From: an uncultured Psychroserpens sp.
GTDB lineage: Bacteria; Bacteroidota; Bacteroidia; Flavobacteriales; Flavobacteriaceae
Direction: 5' to 3'
Assembly (NCBI RefSeq): GCF_947503375.1
Contig: NZ_CANNDQ010000006.1
Coordinates: forward strand, 242,685 to 306,684
Length of the DNA: 64,000 bases
Both the position numbers and the translations under genes were made by a program. Below, one piece after another: positions 9,848 to 18,885 of this stretch. The notes beneath the pieces were generated by a model, which was not told the origin of the DNA, ran no database searches, and saw only the letters and a list, made by a program, of their open reading frames with translations. Numbering within the stretch: the first letter of the stretch is position 1; each line of letters begins with the position of its first letter.

Positions 9848-10528
9848 ATGGCAGATCTTCACTTTTCGAAAGACACTTTAGAATTTTTCAAGAAATTAGA
9901 AAAAAACAATGATAGAGACTGGTTTAATGCTCATAAAAAAGAATTCAAATCTATAGAAGCAGAAGCAAAGCAAACTTATAAAAATCTCTATGAAACATTA
10001 AATACGCATGATAATGTTGATCAATTTAAAATGTTCCGAATATATCGTGACGTGCGTTTTTCAAAAAATAAAGCGCCATATAAAACACATTTTGGAGGTT
10101 CCTTTGGACGTAAGAAACCAGAATTACGAGGCGGTTACTATTTACATATTCAACCAAATAATGAAAGTTTTATTGCTACAGGCTTTTGGGAACCAAATAA
10201 AGACGATCTATTGCGTATTAGAAGAGAGTTTGAGCAAGACGCAACAGAAATACGAAATATTATCAACGATAAGAAGTTTAAATCGGTTTGGGGTGAATTT
10301 GTAGGTGACGAACTCAAAACTGCACCTAGAGATTTTGACAAAACGCATCCAGCAATTGATCTTATTAAAAAGAAACAGTATATTTTTACAAAGAAGTATA
10401 CAGATAAAGAAGTAACATCAGATGGCTTTATCAATGAAGTTAACTCAAGTTTTAAAGCTATTAGGCCATTTTTTGATTACATGAGTGATGTGCTTACTAC
10501 TAACCTCAATGGTGAGTCTTTATTATAA
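9848..10528 (+). CDS. DUF2461 (TIGR02453) family protein
   Basis: A 226-residue cytosolic protein. The N-terminus FSKDTLEFFKKLEKNNDRDW with the following FNAHKKEF is the hallmark of the DUF2461/TIGR02453 family, as are FRIYRDVRFSKNKAPYKTHF and GGYYLHIQP. The family is widespread in bacteria and fungi but has no proven biochemical role. Length is typical and the frame is intact. It has its own promoter-like box and runs convergent to the next gene, with an 18-bp gap. Confidence 0.88.
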   Translation: MADLHFSKDTLEFFKKLEKNNDRDWFNAHKKEFKSIEAEAKQTYKNLYETLNTHDNVDQFKMFRIYRDVRFSKNKAPYKTHFGGSFGRKKPELRGGYYLHIQPNNESFIATGFWEPNKDDLLRIRREFEQDATEIRNIINDKKFKSVWGEFVGDELKTAPRDFDKTHPAIDLIKKKQYIFTKKYTDKEVTSDGFINEVNSSFKAIRPFFDYMSDVLTTNLNGESLL

Positions 10529-10546
10529 GTAAATTAGTACAGTAAA

Positions 10547-11071
10547 CTATTCGCTTTTTAAACGTTTAATTTCTGCATTTAAAAACTTCTGTTTCCAAGT
10601 ATTGGATTCAAAGTCATAAATGCCAATGCTGTATTTATAGGTATTCTCATTAATGTATTCCCAGCCATCAGTAATTTCAGTTTTTTGACCTCCTACTTCA
10701 TAATTATAGGTATAATATATATCCTTGCTATTGTAAGTGATGCTTCCTTTGGTTAAGCCACCAAACACATCAAACTCATAAAACTCAATAGTTTTTGTCT
10801 CTTTATTGAAATATCTAATACCTTCATTTCTCAAACCAAATTCATAGCCATCAGTTTTTACATTGCCATGAGTTGTTGTTTTTAGAATTAATCCATCTAA
10901 ACTAGATTCATAACTGATATTCAATTTGTGCGGAGTTCCGTCACCCCATTTTGCATCCAACTTCCAAATGCCTCCAATTAAGTTTTCGTGTGCAGTAAAT
11001 GTTTCATGATCATTCTGCGCTATTGCTATTTGTGTAATTATTAAAAAAAGAAGTAAAAGTGCTGATTTCAT
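10547..11071 (-). CDS. Secreted lipocalin-like/DUF1579-like protein
   Basis: A 174-residue protein with a signal peptide MKSALLLLFLIITQIAIAQ. The mature part is predicted to be beta-rich, starting with LIGGIWKLDAKWGDG, like lipocalin-type barrels and DUF1579 proteins that begin with a GxW motif. No catalytic residues can be assigned. It is followed downstream on the plus strand by the convergent DUF2461 gene, and the AraC gene lies 62 bp upstream on the same strand; co-transcription with the regulator is possible. Confidence 0.65.
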   Translation of the reverse strand: MKSALLLLFLIITQIAIAQNDHETFTAHENLIGGIWKLDAKWGDGTPHKLNISYESSLDGLILKTTTHGNVKTDGYEFGLRNEGIRYFNKETKTIEFYEFDVFGGLTKGSITYNSKDIYYTYNYEVGGQKTEITDGWEYINENTYKYSIGIYDFESNTWKQKFLNAEIKRLKSE

Positions 11072-11133
11072 ACTGTAAAATTAATTTATAAAACAAAGGA
11101 ACAGGAATATTAAATGTGAAAATTGTAAAAAAT

Positions 11134-11949
11134 TTACTTCACAGGAAAATAATTCGGATAATCACCAATATCCTTTAAATATTGTTTTGGGTTCAAACCA
11201 GAGAACGATTGAAAGTCTTTTATAAAATGTGCCTGATCGAAATAACCACAATCTGCAGAAATTGCAGTCCAAGAGATATCTTCTTGTTGCTCTACAGCAG
11301 CTAATATCTCATTAAATCTAACGATGCGATGTAATTGCTTTGGAGTGATACCAATATATTTTTTAAACAATTGAATAAACTGCTTTTGGGAGTATCCAGT
11401 TTTAGCAGCTACATCTGCAATGGTAATTTGTGAAGATGAGTTTTTGATGTTCTCAATAGCAGTTTGCATGATGTTTAAATAAAATTCATCTTCGATCAGT
11501 TGACTTGATATCCATTGTTCTATATCTGAAAATTTTTCCTCTGGCGAAGTAGGATGCTTTAATTTGTGATGTAAATCAGTAACTGAACTTCCAAAAACAA
11601 TATGTGCAGATGTCACTTTATCTGTGAAATGGTCAACTGGCTTATGCGTTAGTGGATAGCCTGAACCAGGCTTGAAGATAACAACTATCATTTCTTCTGC
11701 ATGCGCACTAATAGTGATATATTCTTTTAGAACACCAGAAAACCAAACATCAGTACATTCTTGAATTTCTTTTTTCGAGCTATTGTCATAAATAAACTTT
11801 GGCGTTCCAGTAAGTTCGAAAACAATATTAATAGTTCCGTCTGGGAGGTATTTATCCATAATATGTTCAGGATAATAATCTTTTATGTAGACGATATCAA
11901 TTAAATATTTTGAAAGCTTGTTTGATGGCTTGTGTGTTTTGTAGATCAA
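11134..11949 (-). CDS. AraC family transcriptional regulator
   Basis: A 271-residue DNA-binding regulator. The N-terminal half (YKTHKPSNKLSKYLIDIVYI ... KYLPDGTINIVFEL) is the sensor domain common in Bacteroidota AraC proteins. The C-terminal 100 residues carry two helix-turn-helix units: ITIADVAAKTGYSQKQFIQLF and WTAISADCGYFDQAHFIKDF, followed by the signature FSGLNPKQYL. Target genes cannot be told from sequence. The nearest candidate is the secreted protein gene 62 bp downstream. A related AraC protein is at 37.4 kb. Confidence 0.88.
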   Translation of the reverse strand: MIYKTHKPSNKLSKYLIDIVYIKDYYPEHIMDKYLPDGTINIVFELTGTPKFIYDNSSKKEIQECTDVWFSGVLKEYITISAHAEEMIVVIFKPGSGYPLTHKPVDHFTDKVTSAHIVFGSSVTDLHHKLKHPTSPEEKFSDIEQWISSQLIEDEFYLNIMQTAIENIKNSSSQITIADVAAKTGYSQKQFIQLFKKYIGITPKQLHRIVRFNEILAAVEQQEDISWTAISADCGYFDQAHFIKDFQSFSGLNPKQYLKDIGDYPNYFPVK

Positions 11950-12031
11950 TTTTGCATATGTTTTATCATGTCAAAATAATGCTATAATACGACAATTAAA
12001 AATATGAAATATACTATTTGATTTGTTGTAT

Positions 12032-12940
12032 CTATTTTTCGATGACTAACTTTTGTCCAATCTTTATTACCGAATTACGTTTTATAGAATTCGTTTTGCA
12101 TAACGTAGCAATTGAGACATTGTTTCTCGCAGATATTCTTGACAACGTATCGCCACGCTTGACAACGTATATCTTTCGTTGTTTTTGTAAACTAGCAATG
12201 GCATCTTCTTCGGTTAGTAAGAGATCAATTTTACTTTGTCGCTTTGAATTGTGTACGTAAGGACGTGTCCACTGTTTGGTAACCCAAATAGTATTCGCTC
12301 TAATTGTATTTGTATCGTTGAACTCAAATAAATATTCTGGGTTTATTGAGACGCCTTTATAGTTTATAACTAAATGTAAATGGCTTCCTCTAGCATTTCC
12401 AGATGTACCACCTTTACCCAAGTATTGTCCGCGTTGTATGCTATCATTCTCTTTGACACCATATTTAGATAAATGTGCATAAACCGTTTCTAGGCCATTG
12501 TAATGCCTTAAAATTACAGTTCTGCCATGCCCTTTACTATATCTAGCTAACCGAACAACACCATCAAACATAGCAAATACACTATCACCTGTTACCAGAT
12601 CAATATCAATCCCTTTATGAGCCCTTCCTTTTCGCCAACCGTAACGTGATGTGACGACTTTGGTTTTTCCAATAGGAGAGGCATAAGTAGAATCTTTAAA
12701 TGTAAGTTGTAATGGAAAAACTATCAATTCATTTTTATAGGGATTATATACTGTCGGGTCCCAATGAGTCGCTTTTATATCTACAGCAGTGATGGTATCA
12801 AATTCAATTTCAACTGAAGTTGTGTCATGTTTAATAATGGCACTAAGATCTATGCGGTCAACAATATTAAGATCAGATCCCTTTTGTGCATAAGCTACTA
12901 ATGATAAAAGACTTAGTAGGTAAGCTAAGCGTGATTTCAT
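12032..12940 (-). CDS. M23 family peptidoglycan peptidase with C-terminal LysM domain
   Basis: A 302-residue exported zinc endopeptidase, probably cutting peptide cross-links in peptidoglycan in the periplasm. Signal peptide at residues 1-18 (ends AYAQ). The LytM/M23 core has His108 and Asp112 in RAHKGIDID, YAHLSK near 155, and the HLH motif at 187-189 (GSHLHLVI), so all zinc ligands are present. A single LysM glycan-binding domain forms the C-terminus (YVVKRGDTLSRISARNNVS). No terminator separates it from the divergent neighbour. About 190 bp of non-coding DNA lies upstream. Confidence 0.92.
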   Translation of the reverse strand: MKSRLAYLLSLLSLVAYAQKGSDLNIVDRIDLSAIIKHDTTSVEIEFDTITAVDIKATHWDPTVYNPYKNELIVFPLQLTFKDSTYASPIGKTKVVTSRYGWRKGRAHKGIDIDLVTGDSVFAMFDGVVRLARYSKGHGRTVILRHYNGLETVYAHLSKYGVKENDSIQRGQYLGKGGTSGNARGSHLHLVINYKGVSINPEYLFEFNDTNTIRANTIWVTKQWTRPYVHNSKRQSKIDLLLTEEDAIASLQKQRKIYVVKRGDTLSRISARNNVSIATLCKTNSIKRNSVIKIGQKLVIEK

Positions 12941-13068
12941 ATAATTAATTAAAAAATGCTAATTTTTTGATGGCCGAATTTAAAAATAATAAACGTTGAT
13001 TTGTGTTAATATATTGTTAGAGTTGTAGTTTTAAAAATTGTGTTGACATGCAAGAGAAAAACATCACA

Positions 13069-13103
13069 AAACAAAAGCCTATCATTTTTTGATAGGCTTT
13101 TGT
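13069..13103 (-). terminator. Terminator after the 1087-residue sortilin-like gene
   Basis: ACAAAAGCCTATCA (13071-13084) pairs with TGATAGGCTTTTGT ending at 13103. On the minus strand it lies 25 bp past the stop of the gene ending at 13128, and A/T tracts flank it on both sides. Confidence 0.85.
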
Positions 13104-13127
13104 TTATTTTACACTTAGAAGTGATTA

Positions 13128-16100
13128 TCAATCTTCAATATAAGGTGCTCCAGAAGCTGTCAACGTAGCTGAAAGTTGTGCTAATTCTTCTTCAATAGCA
13201 TCTAATATTGAACTTGCTGTAGTAAGTTGGTTGCTTATAATTTGTAGCTGAGCTTTGAGCATTGCTGTTGGTCCATATGTAGACCGTTCTACACCTTTAT
13301 ATACGGCAAACATCCTGTCGTTAACCGTAGGTGGTCCTTTTTCTCCGACTTCTGATTTTGCTTGATTACCATAGTATGATGATTGTAATTCATTTAAACG
13401 TCTTTTTAATCCTGCAAGTTGATTTGAAATGGCTTCAGGTGATGTATTGCTCTTCATTAAAGCGGTATGCATCGCTGTCACCTTTTTTCTGGCTTTACTC
13501 ATTTCTATATCAAATTTAGAAGCGTCTCTCATAGCAGATTCAAAAGAACGCCAAAAATTGGAAGCCTCTTCTGGACTTGAACCTTCTAAGGCAGCTTTTC
13601 GTAATGGTTTGACTAAGAATGCTACTGGCTCAGATAATTTTTTGACTGTTCCATTATTAGATAAGTACATCGTTACATTATAATTACCTGGAGGTGCTAA
13701 TAAGCTAAAAGCTGAATCACCTTCTTCAGAATCAGTTTTTTTTGTATCTAACATAATAGGACTCATATCTGCATATCTAAGATTCCAAGCAATTCTGTTG
13801 ATACCAGCTTTAGCAGGAGCGTATAAATTTCTAACTACATCTCCTGATGCATTCTTTATAACAAATAATAACTGTGCTTTAGACTCAAGTTTTTCTTCTT
13901 CTAATGCTTTCCATCCAGGAAACGGAATATTAGAATTAGTTAGCGCTTTCTCTTTCTTTTGTCTAGCCTCTTTTTTAGAAACAGGAGCATCTTTTAAATA
14001 GTAAGTAAATACCGCTCCAAAATCTGGATTAGGAGCAACAAAATGCGAATCACCTTGACTCCCTTTTCCAGGATCAAAACTCAAATGAGAACGTGGAATA
14101 TACCACCAGGCATCTCGTACAGGAAATAGTTTTGCTTCTTGCTGAAGTGTTGCATTCGAAACATCTCGTAAAGCGGAATAGTCGTCTAGAATGTAAAAGC
14201 CTCGACCAAATGACGCAGCAACTAGATCATTCTCGCGTTTTTGAATGGCTAAATCTCTAAACGAAATCGTAGGTACATTTCCTTTTAACTGAGTCCATTG
14301 TTGACCTCCATCAATTGAAAAATACAATCCAAACTCGGTTCCGATGAATAATAATTTCGGATTCACATGATCTTGAACCAATCGCCATACTAAGTGACGC
14401 TTAGGAATAGTCTTGGCAATGGATACCCAACTTTTGCCCTTATTTGTACTCTTTAACAGATATGGATTAAAGTCGCCAAATTTATGATTGTCTAAAGCAA
14501 CGTATACTGTATTGGCGTCATGTAGATCTGCTTTAATATCATTAACGAATGCTGTTGCTGGTACACCAGGTAGATCACTAACTGTAATTCTATTCCAATT
14601 GGTACCACCATCTTCGGTAATATTTATAAGTCCGTCATCAGTTCCAACATAAAGCAACCCTTTTTGTTTTGGAGACTCTGCTAATGAAGTTATGGTATTG
14701 TAATTAGACATAGCGTATACATCCCAAGCACCATCCCAAGACTGTTGTTTTCCCATTATTGGTAATGCCAAACGTTCTTGATCTTTAGTTAGATCTCCAG
14801 ATATGGCAGTCCAATCATCACCACGATTTTCAGATTTCCAAACCCTTTGAGAACCAAAATAAATGGTAGTGGGTGAGTGCGGACTCACTAAAATAGGTGC
14901 ATCCCAATTAAAACGCTCATAGTCTTCATTTGCTTCAGGTTGTGGCTGGATATCGGTAACTTCGCCAGTGATCATATCTATACGAGCCAAGTTGCCTTCT
15001 TGGCGTTCGGCATAGATAATATTTGGATTACCTGGTTCAGTGGCTGGTTGGTGACCATCCCAATTCAAAACAACTCTCCAATCACTATTTTGAATACCAT
15101 GAACATTATCGGTACGAGAAGGACCACCTTCGGTACTATTATCTTGCGTTCCACCATAGATGTTATAAAAAGGTTCTGCATCATCAACAGCCATTTTATA
15201 GAATTGTGTTACAGGTAAATTCTCAACATATTTCCAAGATTTGGTTAAATCAAATGATTCGTATAAGCCACCATCTGTTCCTACAATCAAATAGTTAGGA
15301 TCGTTCTTTTTAAAAGCAATCGCATGGTTGTCACCATGCTTGTTTTTTCGATTCATTCTATAAAATGTCTTTCCACCATCTTCAGAAATTTGTAAGGAAT
15401 TATCCATTAAGTACAAACGGTCTTTTTGATGTGGAGACGCAAACAATTCTTGATAATAATGTGGTCCTGTACCACCTGTAACTGTATTAGATTGCTTTTT
15501 CCATGAGCTTCCACCATCATCAGAACGATATAAGCCACCTGTTCTACGATCTAACTCAATAGCAGCATATAATACGTCTGGATTATATGGCGAAATGGCT
15601 AATCCTGTTTTACCCATTGCAGTCTCAGGTAAGCCGTTAGTTAACTTTTCCCAAGTGTCACCACCATCATTACTTCTATACAGTCCTGTTTCTGGTCCGC
15701 CTCCCATATAAGCAGCAACAGTTCTATGACGTTGCCATGTGGCAGCATACATTCGGTTTGGATTTCTAGGATCGTATACCAATTCGGTAACACCAGTCCA
15801 TTCGTTATCACCCAATGTTTTATTCCAAGTTTTTCCACCATCTATACTCTTATATAAGCCACGATCACCACCTTTATTCCAAAGAGGTCCTTGAGCAGTA
15901 ACCCAAACGATGTCACTATTTTCAGGATGCACAATAACACGCGAAATATGTTGCGAGTTTTTTAAGCCCATATTTTTCCAGGTGCTCCCTCCATCTTCAC
16001 TTTTGTAAACACCATCACCATAGCCTACATGTCGACCTCCAACATCTTCGCCTGTACCAACCCAAATGGTTTCAGTTTGATTAGGATCTATAGATACTGT

Positions 16101-16391
16101 ACCAATAGAGTAGGAGGTTTGTTTGTCAAAAATGGGAGTCCATGTTGTGCCTGCATTGCTTGTTTTCCATACACCACCAGATCCAACTGCCACATACCAA
16201 ATATTTTCATTTTCAGGATGAATAGCAATATCTGCAATACGACCACTCATGAAAGCTGGCCCTATGCTACGCAATTGCAGACCATCAAAAGGGTTTTTAT
16301 TGTCTTCATTAGTTTTTGTCTGAGCCTTGAGGTGAGAGAAATTAGAGATTGTAAATAGTAATAGCAGGAAGAGTTTAGTGAACAGCTTCAT
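13128..16391 (-). CDS. Large secreted sortilin/VPS10-like BNR-repeat protein (glycosidase-like), copy 1
   Basis: A 1087-residue exported protein with a signal peptide ending at about residue 23 (HLKAQ). The first 750 residues form a beta-propeller with many Asp-box repeats of the type SxDGGxTW (SEDGGSTW, SIDGGKTW, SNDGGDTW, SDDGGSSW, SEDGGKTF, SIDGGQQW). The C-terminal third is helical and ends QLSATLTASGAPYIED. Such proteins are often labelled glycosyl hydrolase because Asp-boxes also occur in sialidases, but no sialidase active-site set is visible; a binding or surface role is equally possible. A paralogue of nearly the same length is at 39.8-43.1 kb. The gene diverges from an M13 peptidase gene across a 212-bp region containing a direct repeat. 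Confidence 0.85.
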   Translation of the reverse strand: MKLFTKLFLLLLFTISNFSHLKAQTKTNEDNKNPFDGLQLRSIGPAFMSGRIADIAIHPENENIWYVAVGSGGVWKTSNAGTTWTPIFDKQTSYSIGTVSIDPNQTETIWVGTGEDVGGRHVGYGDGVYKSEDGGSTWKNMGLKNSQHISRVIVHPENSDIVWVTAQGPLWNKGGDRGLYKSIDGGKTWNKTLGDNEWTGVTELVYDPRNPNRMYAATWQRHRTVAAYMGGGPETGLYRSNDGGDTWEKLTNGLPETAMGKTGLAISPYNPDVLYAAIELDRRTGGLYRSDDGGSSWKKQSNTVTGGTGPHYYQELFASPHQKDRLYLMDNSLQISEDGGKTFYRMNRKNKHGDNHAIAFKKNDPNYLIVGTDGGLYESFDLTKSWKYVENLPVTQFYKMAVDDAEPFYNIYGGTQDNSTEGGPSRTDNVHGIQNSDWRVVLNWDGHQPATEPGNPNIIYAERQEGNLARIDMITGEVTDIQPQPEANEDYERFNWDAPILVSPHSPTTIYFGSQRVWKSENRGDDWTAISGDLTKDQERLALPIMGKQQSWDGAWDVYAMSNYNTITSLAESPKQKGLLYVGTDDGLINITEDGGTNWNRITVSDLPGVPATAFVNDIKADLHDANTVYVALDNHKFGDFNPYLLKSTNKGKSWVSIAKTIPKRHLVWRLVQDHVNPKLLFIGTEFGLYFSIDGGQQWTQLKGNVPTISFRDLAIQKRENDLVAASFGRGFYILDDYSALRDVSNATLQQEAKLFPVRDAWWYIPRSHLSFDPGKGSQGDSHFVAPNPDFGAVFTYYLKDAPVSKKEARQKKEKALTNSNIPFPGWKALEEEKLESKAQLLFVIKNASGDVVRNLYAPAKAGINRIAWNLRYADMSPIMLDTKKTDSEEGDSAFSLLAPPGNYNVTMYLSNNGTVKKLSEPVAFLVKPLRKAALEGSSPEEASNFWRSFESAMRDASKFDIEMSKARKKVTAMHTALMKSNTSPEAISNQLAGLKRRLNELQSSYYGNQAKSEVGEKGPPTVNDRMFAVYKGVERSTYGPTAMLKAQLQIISNQLTTASSILDAIEEELAQLSATLTASGAPYIED

Positions 16392-16450
16392 AAGAATTGG
16401 TTTAAAGTTAGTACCTAAAATTACTGAATAATTTCAATTTCTCAATCAAA

Positions 16451-16521
16451 ATTAAGTACTCAATATTTACATCTTGTGCTTTACACTAAATATTAGCAAT
16501 ATTAAGTACTTCATTTGTTAC
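16451..16521. repeat. Direct repeat ATTAAGTACT in a divergent promoter region
   Basis: ATTAAGTACT occurs at 16451-16460 and again at 16501-16510, 50 bp apart (about five helical turns). The similarity continues (CAATATTTAC versus TCATTTGTTAC). Each copy contains the palindrome AGTACT. The pair lies between the divergent sortilin-like and M13 peptidase genes and could be a regulator site; inferred only. Confidence 0.4.
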
Positions 16522-16603
16522 ATAAGATCATAATTTTACAATTTATTTGTAGACTACAAATCAGATAAAATAAATGTATACCTTTGATAAAAACCGTACG
16601 ATC

Positions 16604-18619
16604 ATGAAATATTCTTTTGCCTTATTGTTTATTCTTTTTATATGTATTTCTTGTAAAAAGGATAAACCTATAGAACCAACTATTAAACCTGTTGTTTTTG
16701 ATGGTATTGATGCCACCATTAAGCCAGGTGATGATTTCTTTAGCCATGTCAATAAAAACTGGCTAGAAAATGCTATAATTGCTGATGATCAAGTAGGTGT
16801 AGGTGCCTATCGGTTTTTAAATATTCCACAGCAAGAGTTACTGAAAAATATTTTGGATGAAGTTTCCCAAGAAGTGCATCCTAAAGGAAGTATTGAACAA
16901 ATGGTTGGAGATTTTTATGCTTCAGGTATGGATACCATAAGTGTAAACAATCGCGGAATGAAGCCTATTCAACCAATACTTGATAGAATTGAAGCTATAA
17001 ACGATATTTCTTCAATGACAGCGTTTGTTGCCACGCAATTGACCTATGGTGATTATTCGATGCTTAGTCCGTTTATATCACCAGATCAAAAAAATAGTTC
17101 GCTTAATATTTTGCATTTTTATCAGGCTGGTTTGGGTTTACCTGATCGTGATTATTATTTTATTGATAATCCTTCAGTAGAACAAATTCAAGATGCATAT
17201 AAAGCTTTTTTGACTACAGTTTTTGAATTGGTAGGTGATAAGAATGCTAAAGCACATGCAGCTATTGTTTACACTATTGAAAAGCAATTGGCTGAATCAC
17301 ACAAAACACGAATAGAGCTAAGAAATGTTCAAGAGAACTACAATAAATTAGCAGTTTCCGAATTAGATCAAAAGCATGCAAATATTGGTTGGTCTAACAT
17401 TCTTAATAATCTTAACATGGATGTAGATTCTGTGGACGTTGCTCAACCTGCATATTACGATAAGTTAGATGCTATGTTAGCTTCGGTCTCATTAGAAGAT
17501 TGGAAGTTATTCTTAAAGGCAAATTCAATCGGTTCGCACTGTAACATTTTAAGTAAACCATTTCAAGATGCGGCTTTTGAGTATTCAAAAGTATTGTCTG
17601 GTCAAACGGAACAACAACCGCGAGCAAAACAAATGGTGCGTCGTGTAGATAGACAAATTGGCTTTGCATTAGGACAGTTATACGTCAAAAGATATTTTAA
17701 TGAAGACGCTAAGAAGCGAGCACTAGAACTCGTTGAAAATTTTCAAAGGGTATTAGAAAAGCGTATCGAAAATCTTGATTGGATGAGTGATAGTACTAAA
17801 CTGAAAGCTAAGGATAAACTATTTGCTATTAGTAAAAAAATTGGATATCCAGACGTATGGCGAACCTATGATGTGTCTATTAGTAGAGATCAGTTTTTTG
17901 AAAATGTAGTGGCGCTTCGTAAAGATGCCTATAAGTACGAATTAAAACAACTTAATAAACCACCAAATAGAGATGAATGGGGAACTACGCCTTCAACCGT
18001 AACTGCGTATTACAATCCGTCACTTAATGAAATCGTCTTTCCGGCTGGTATTTTACAAGCCCCTTATTTTGATTTATATGCTGATGATGCTGCAAATTAT
18101 GGCGGCATTGGTATGGTTATAGGTCATGAGTTTACACATGCGTTTGATGATCAAGGCGCACAGTACGATAAGAATGGAAATGTTACCAATTGGTGGACTG
18201 AAAACGACTACACTCAATTTAAAGCCAAGACACAGCAGGTGATTGACCAATACAATACATTTACTGTTTTAGACAGTATTCATTTGAAAGGCGCATTAAC
18301 CGTAGGTGAAAACACAGCAGATAATGGAGGAATTGCCATTGCTTATGATGCTTTTAAGCTCACAGCACAAGGTCAAGATACAACAAAAATTGGCGGTTAT
18401 ACACCAGACCAACGCTTTTTCCTATCAATTGCTAACATTTGGCGTGTTAAAATGCGTGATGAATATTTACGTAATTATGTTGCTAATGATCCACATTCAC
18501 CACCTAAATGGCGTGTTAATGGTCCGCTAATGAATTTTACGCCATTTTATGAAGCCTTTGATGTGCAACCTGGTGAGACGAACTATAGAAAAGAAGAAGA
18601 GCGTATTAAGATCTGGTAG
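16604..18619 (+). CDS. M13 family zinc metallopeptidase (neprilysin/PepO-like lipoprotein)
   Basis: A 671-residue exported zinc endopeptidase. I use the ATG at 16604, not the ATG ten codons upstream, because it begins a standard lipoprotein signal (MKYSFALLFILFICISC). The lipobox Cys is followed by KKDKP, so the protein is probably anchored in the envelope. Zinc site HEFTH at residues 508-512 (VIGHEFTHAFDDQG), with the third ligand in GENTADNGG near residue 569. NAYY-type substrate-binding residues appear as TAYYNPSLNEIVFPAGILQ, read here as two short motifs. All M13 hallmarks are intact. It is divergent from the sortilin-like gene. Confidence 0.92.
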   Translation: MKYSFALLFILFICISCKKDKPIEPTIKPVVFDGIDATIKPGDDFFSHVNKNWLENAIIADDQVGVGAYRFLNIPQQELLKNILDEVSQEVHPKGSIEQMVGDFYASGMDTISVNNRGMKPIQPILDRIEAINDISSMTAFVATQLTYGDYSMLSPFISPDQKNSSLNILHFYQAGLGLPDRDYYFIDNPSVEQIQDAYKAFLTTVFELVGDKNAKAHAAIVYTIEKQLAESHKTRIELRNVQENYNKLAVSELDQKHANIGWSNILNNLNMDVDSVDVAQPAYYDKLDAMLASVSLEDWKLFLKANSIGSHCNILSKPFQDAAFEYSKVLSGQTEQQPRAKQMVRRVDRQIGFALGQLYVKRYFNEDAKKRALELVENFQRVLEKRIENLDWMSDSTKLKAKDKLFAISKKIGYPDVWRTYDVSISRDQFFENVVALRKDAYKYELKQLNKPPNRDEWGTTPSTVTAYYNPSLNEIVFPAGILQAPYFDLYADDAANYGGIGMVIGHEFTHAFDDQGAQYDKNGNVTNWWTENDYTQFKAKTQQVIDQYNTFTVLDSIHLKGALTVGENTADNGGIAIAYDAFKLTAQGQDTTKIGGYTPDQRFFLSIANIWRVKMRDEYLRNYVANDPHSPPKWRVNGPLMNFTPFYEAFDVQPGETNYRKEEERIKIW

Positions 18620-18885
18620 AAATGATATTATCTGTTTTGTTGGTCTAGGTTTTTTTTGATTCACTTATCGTTTTAGAACTACTTAATACTTGTGCTTTAG
18701 CTTCTTATTGTTGAACTATTCAATAAGTGCTTAATATTTTTTGTATATTTAAGTTCTCCCTTAAAGTTTATTAATCTTTGATTGATACGCATACATGTAT
18801 TGTACTTTGTATGTCTATTTGATCGCTTGATGGTTATGAATTTTTCGTTTCCATTAAGCGTTGTATTAGTATCGTATTCAAAAAT

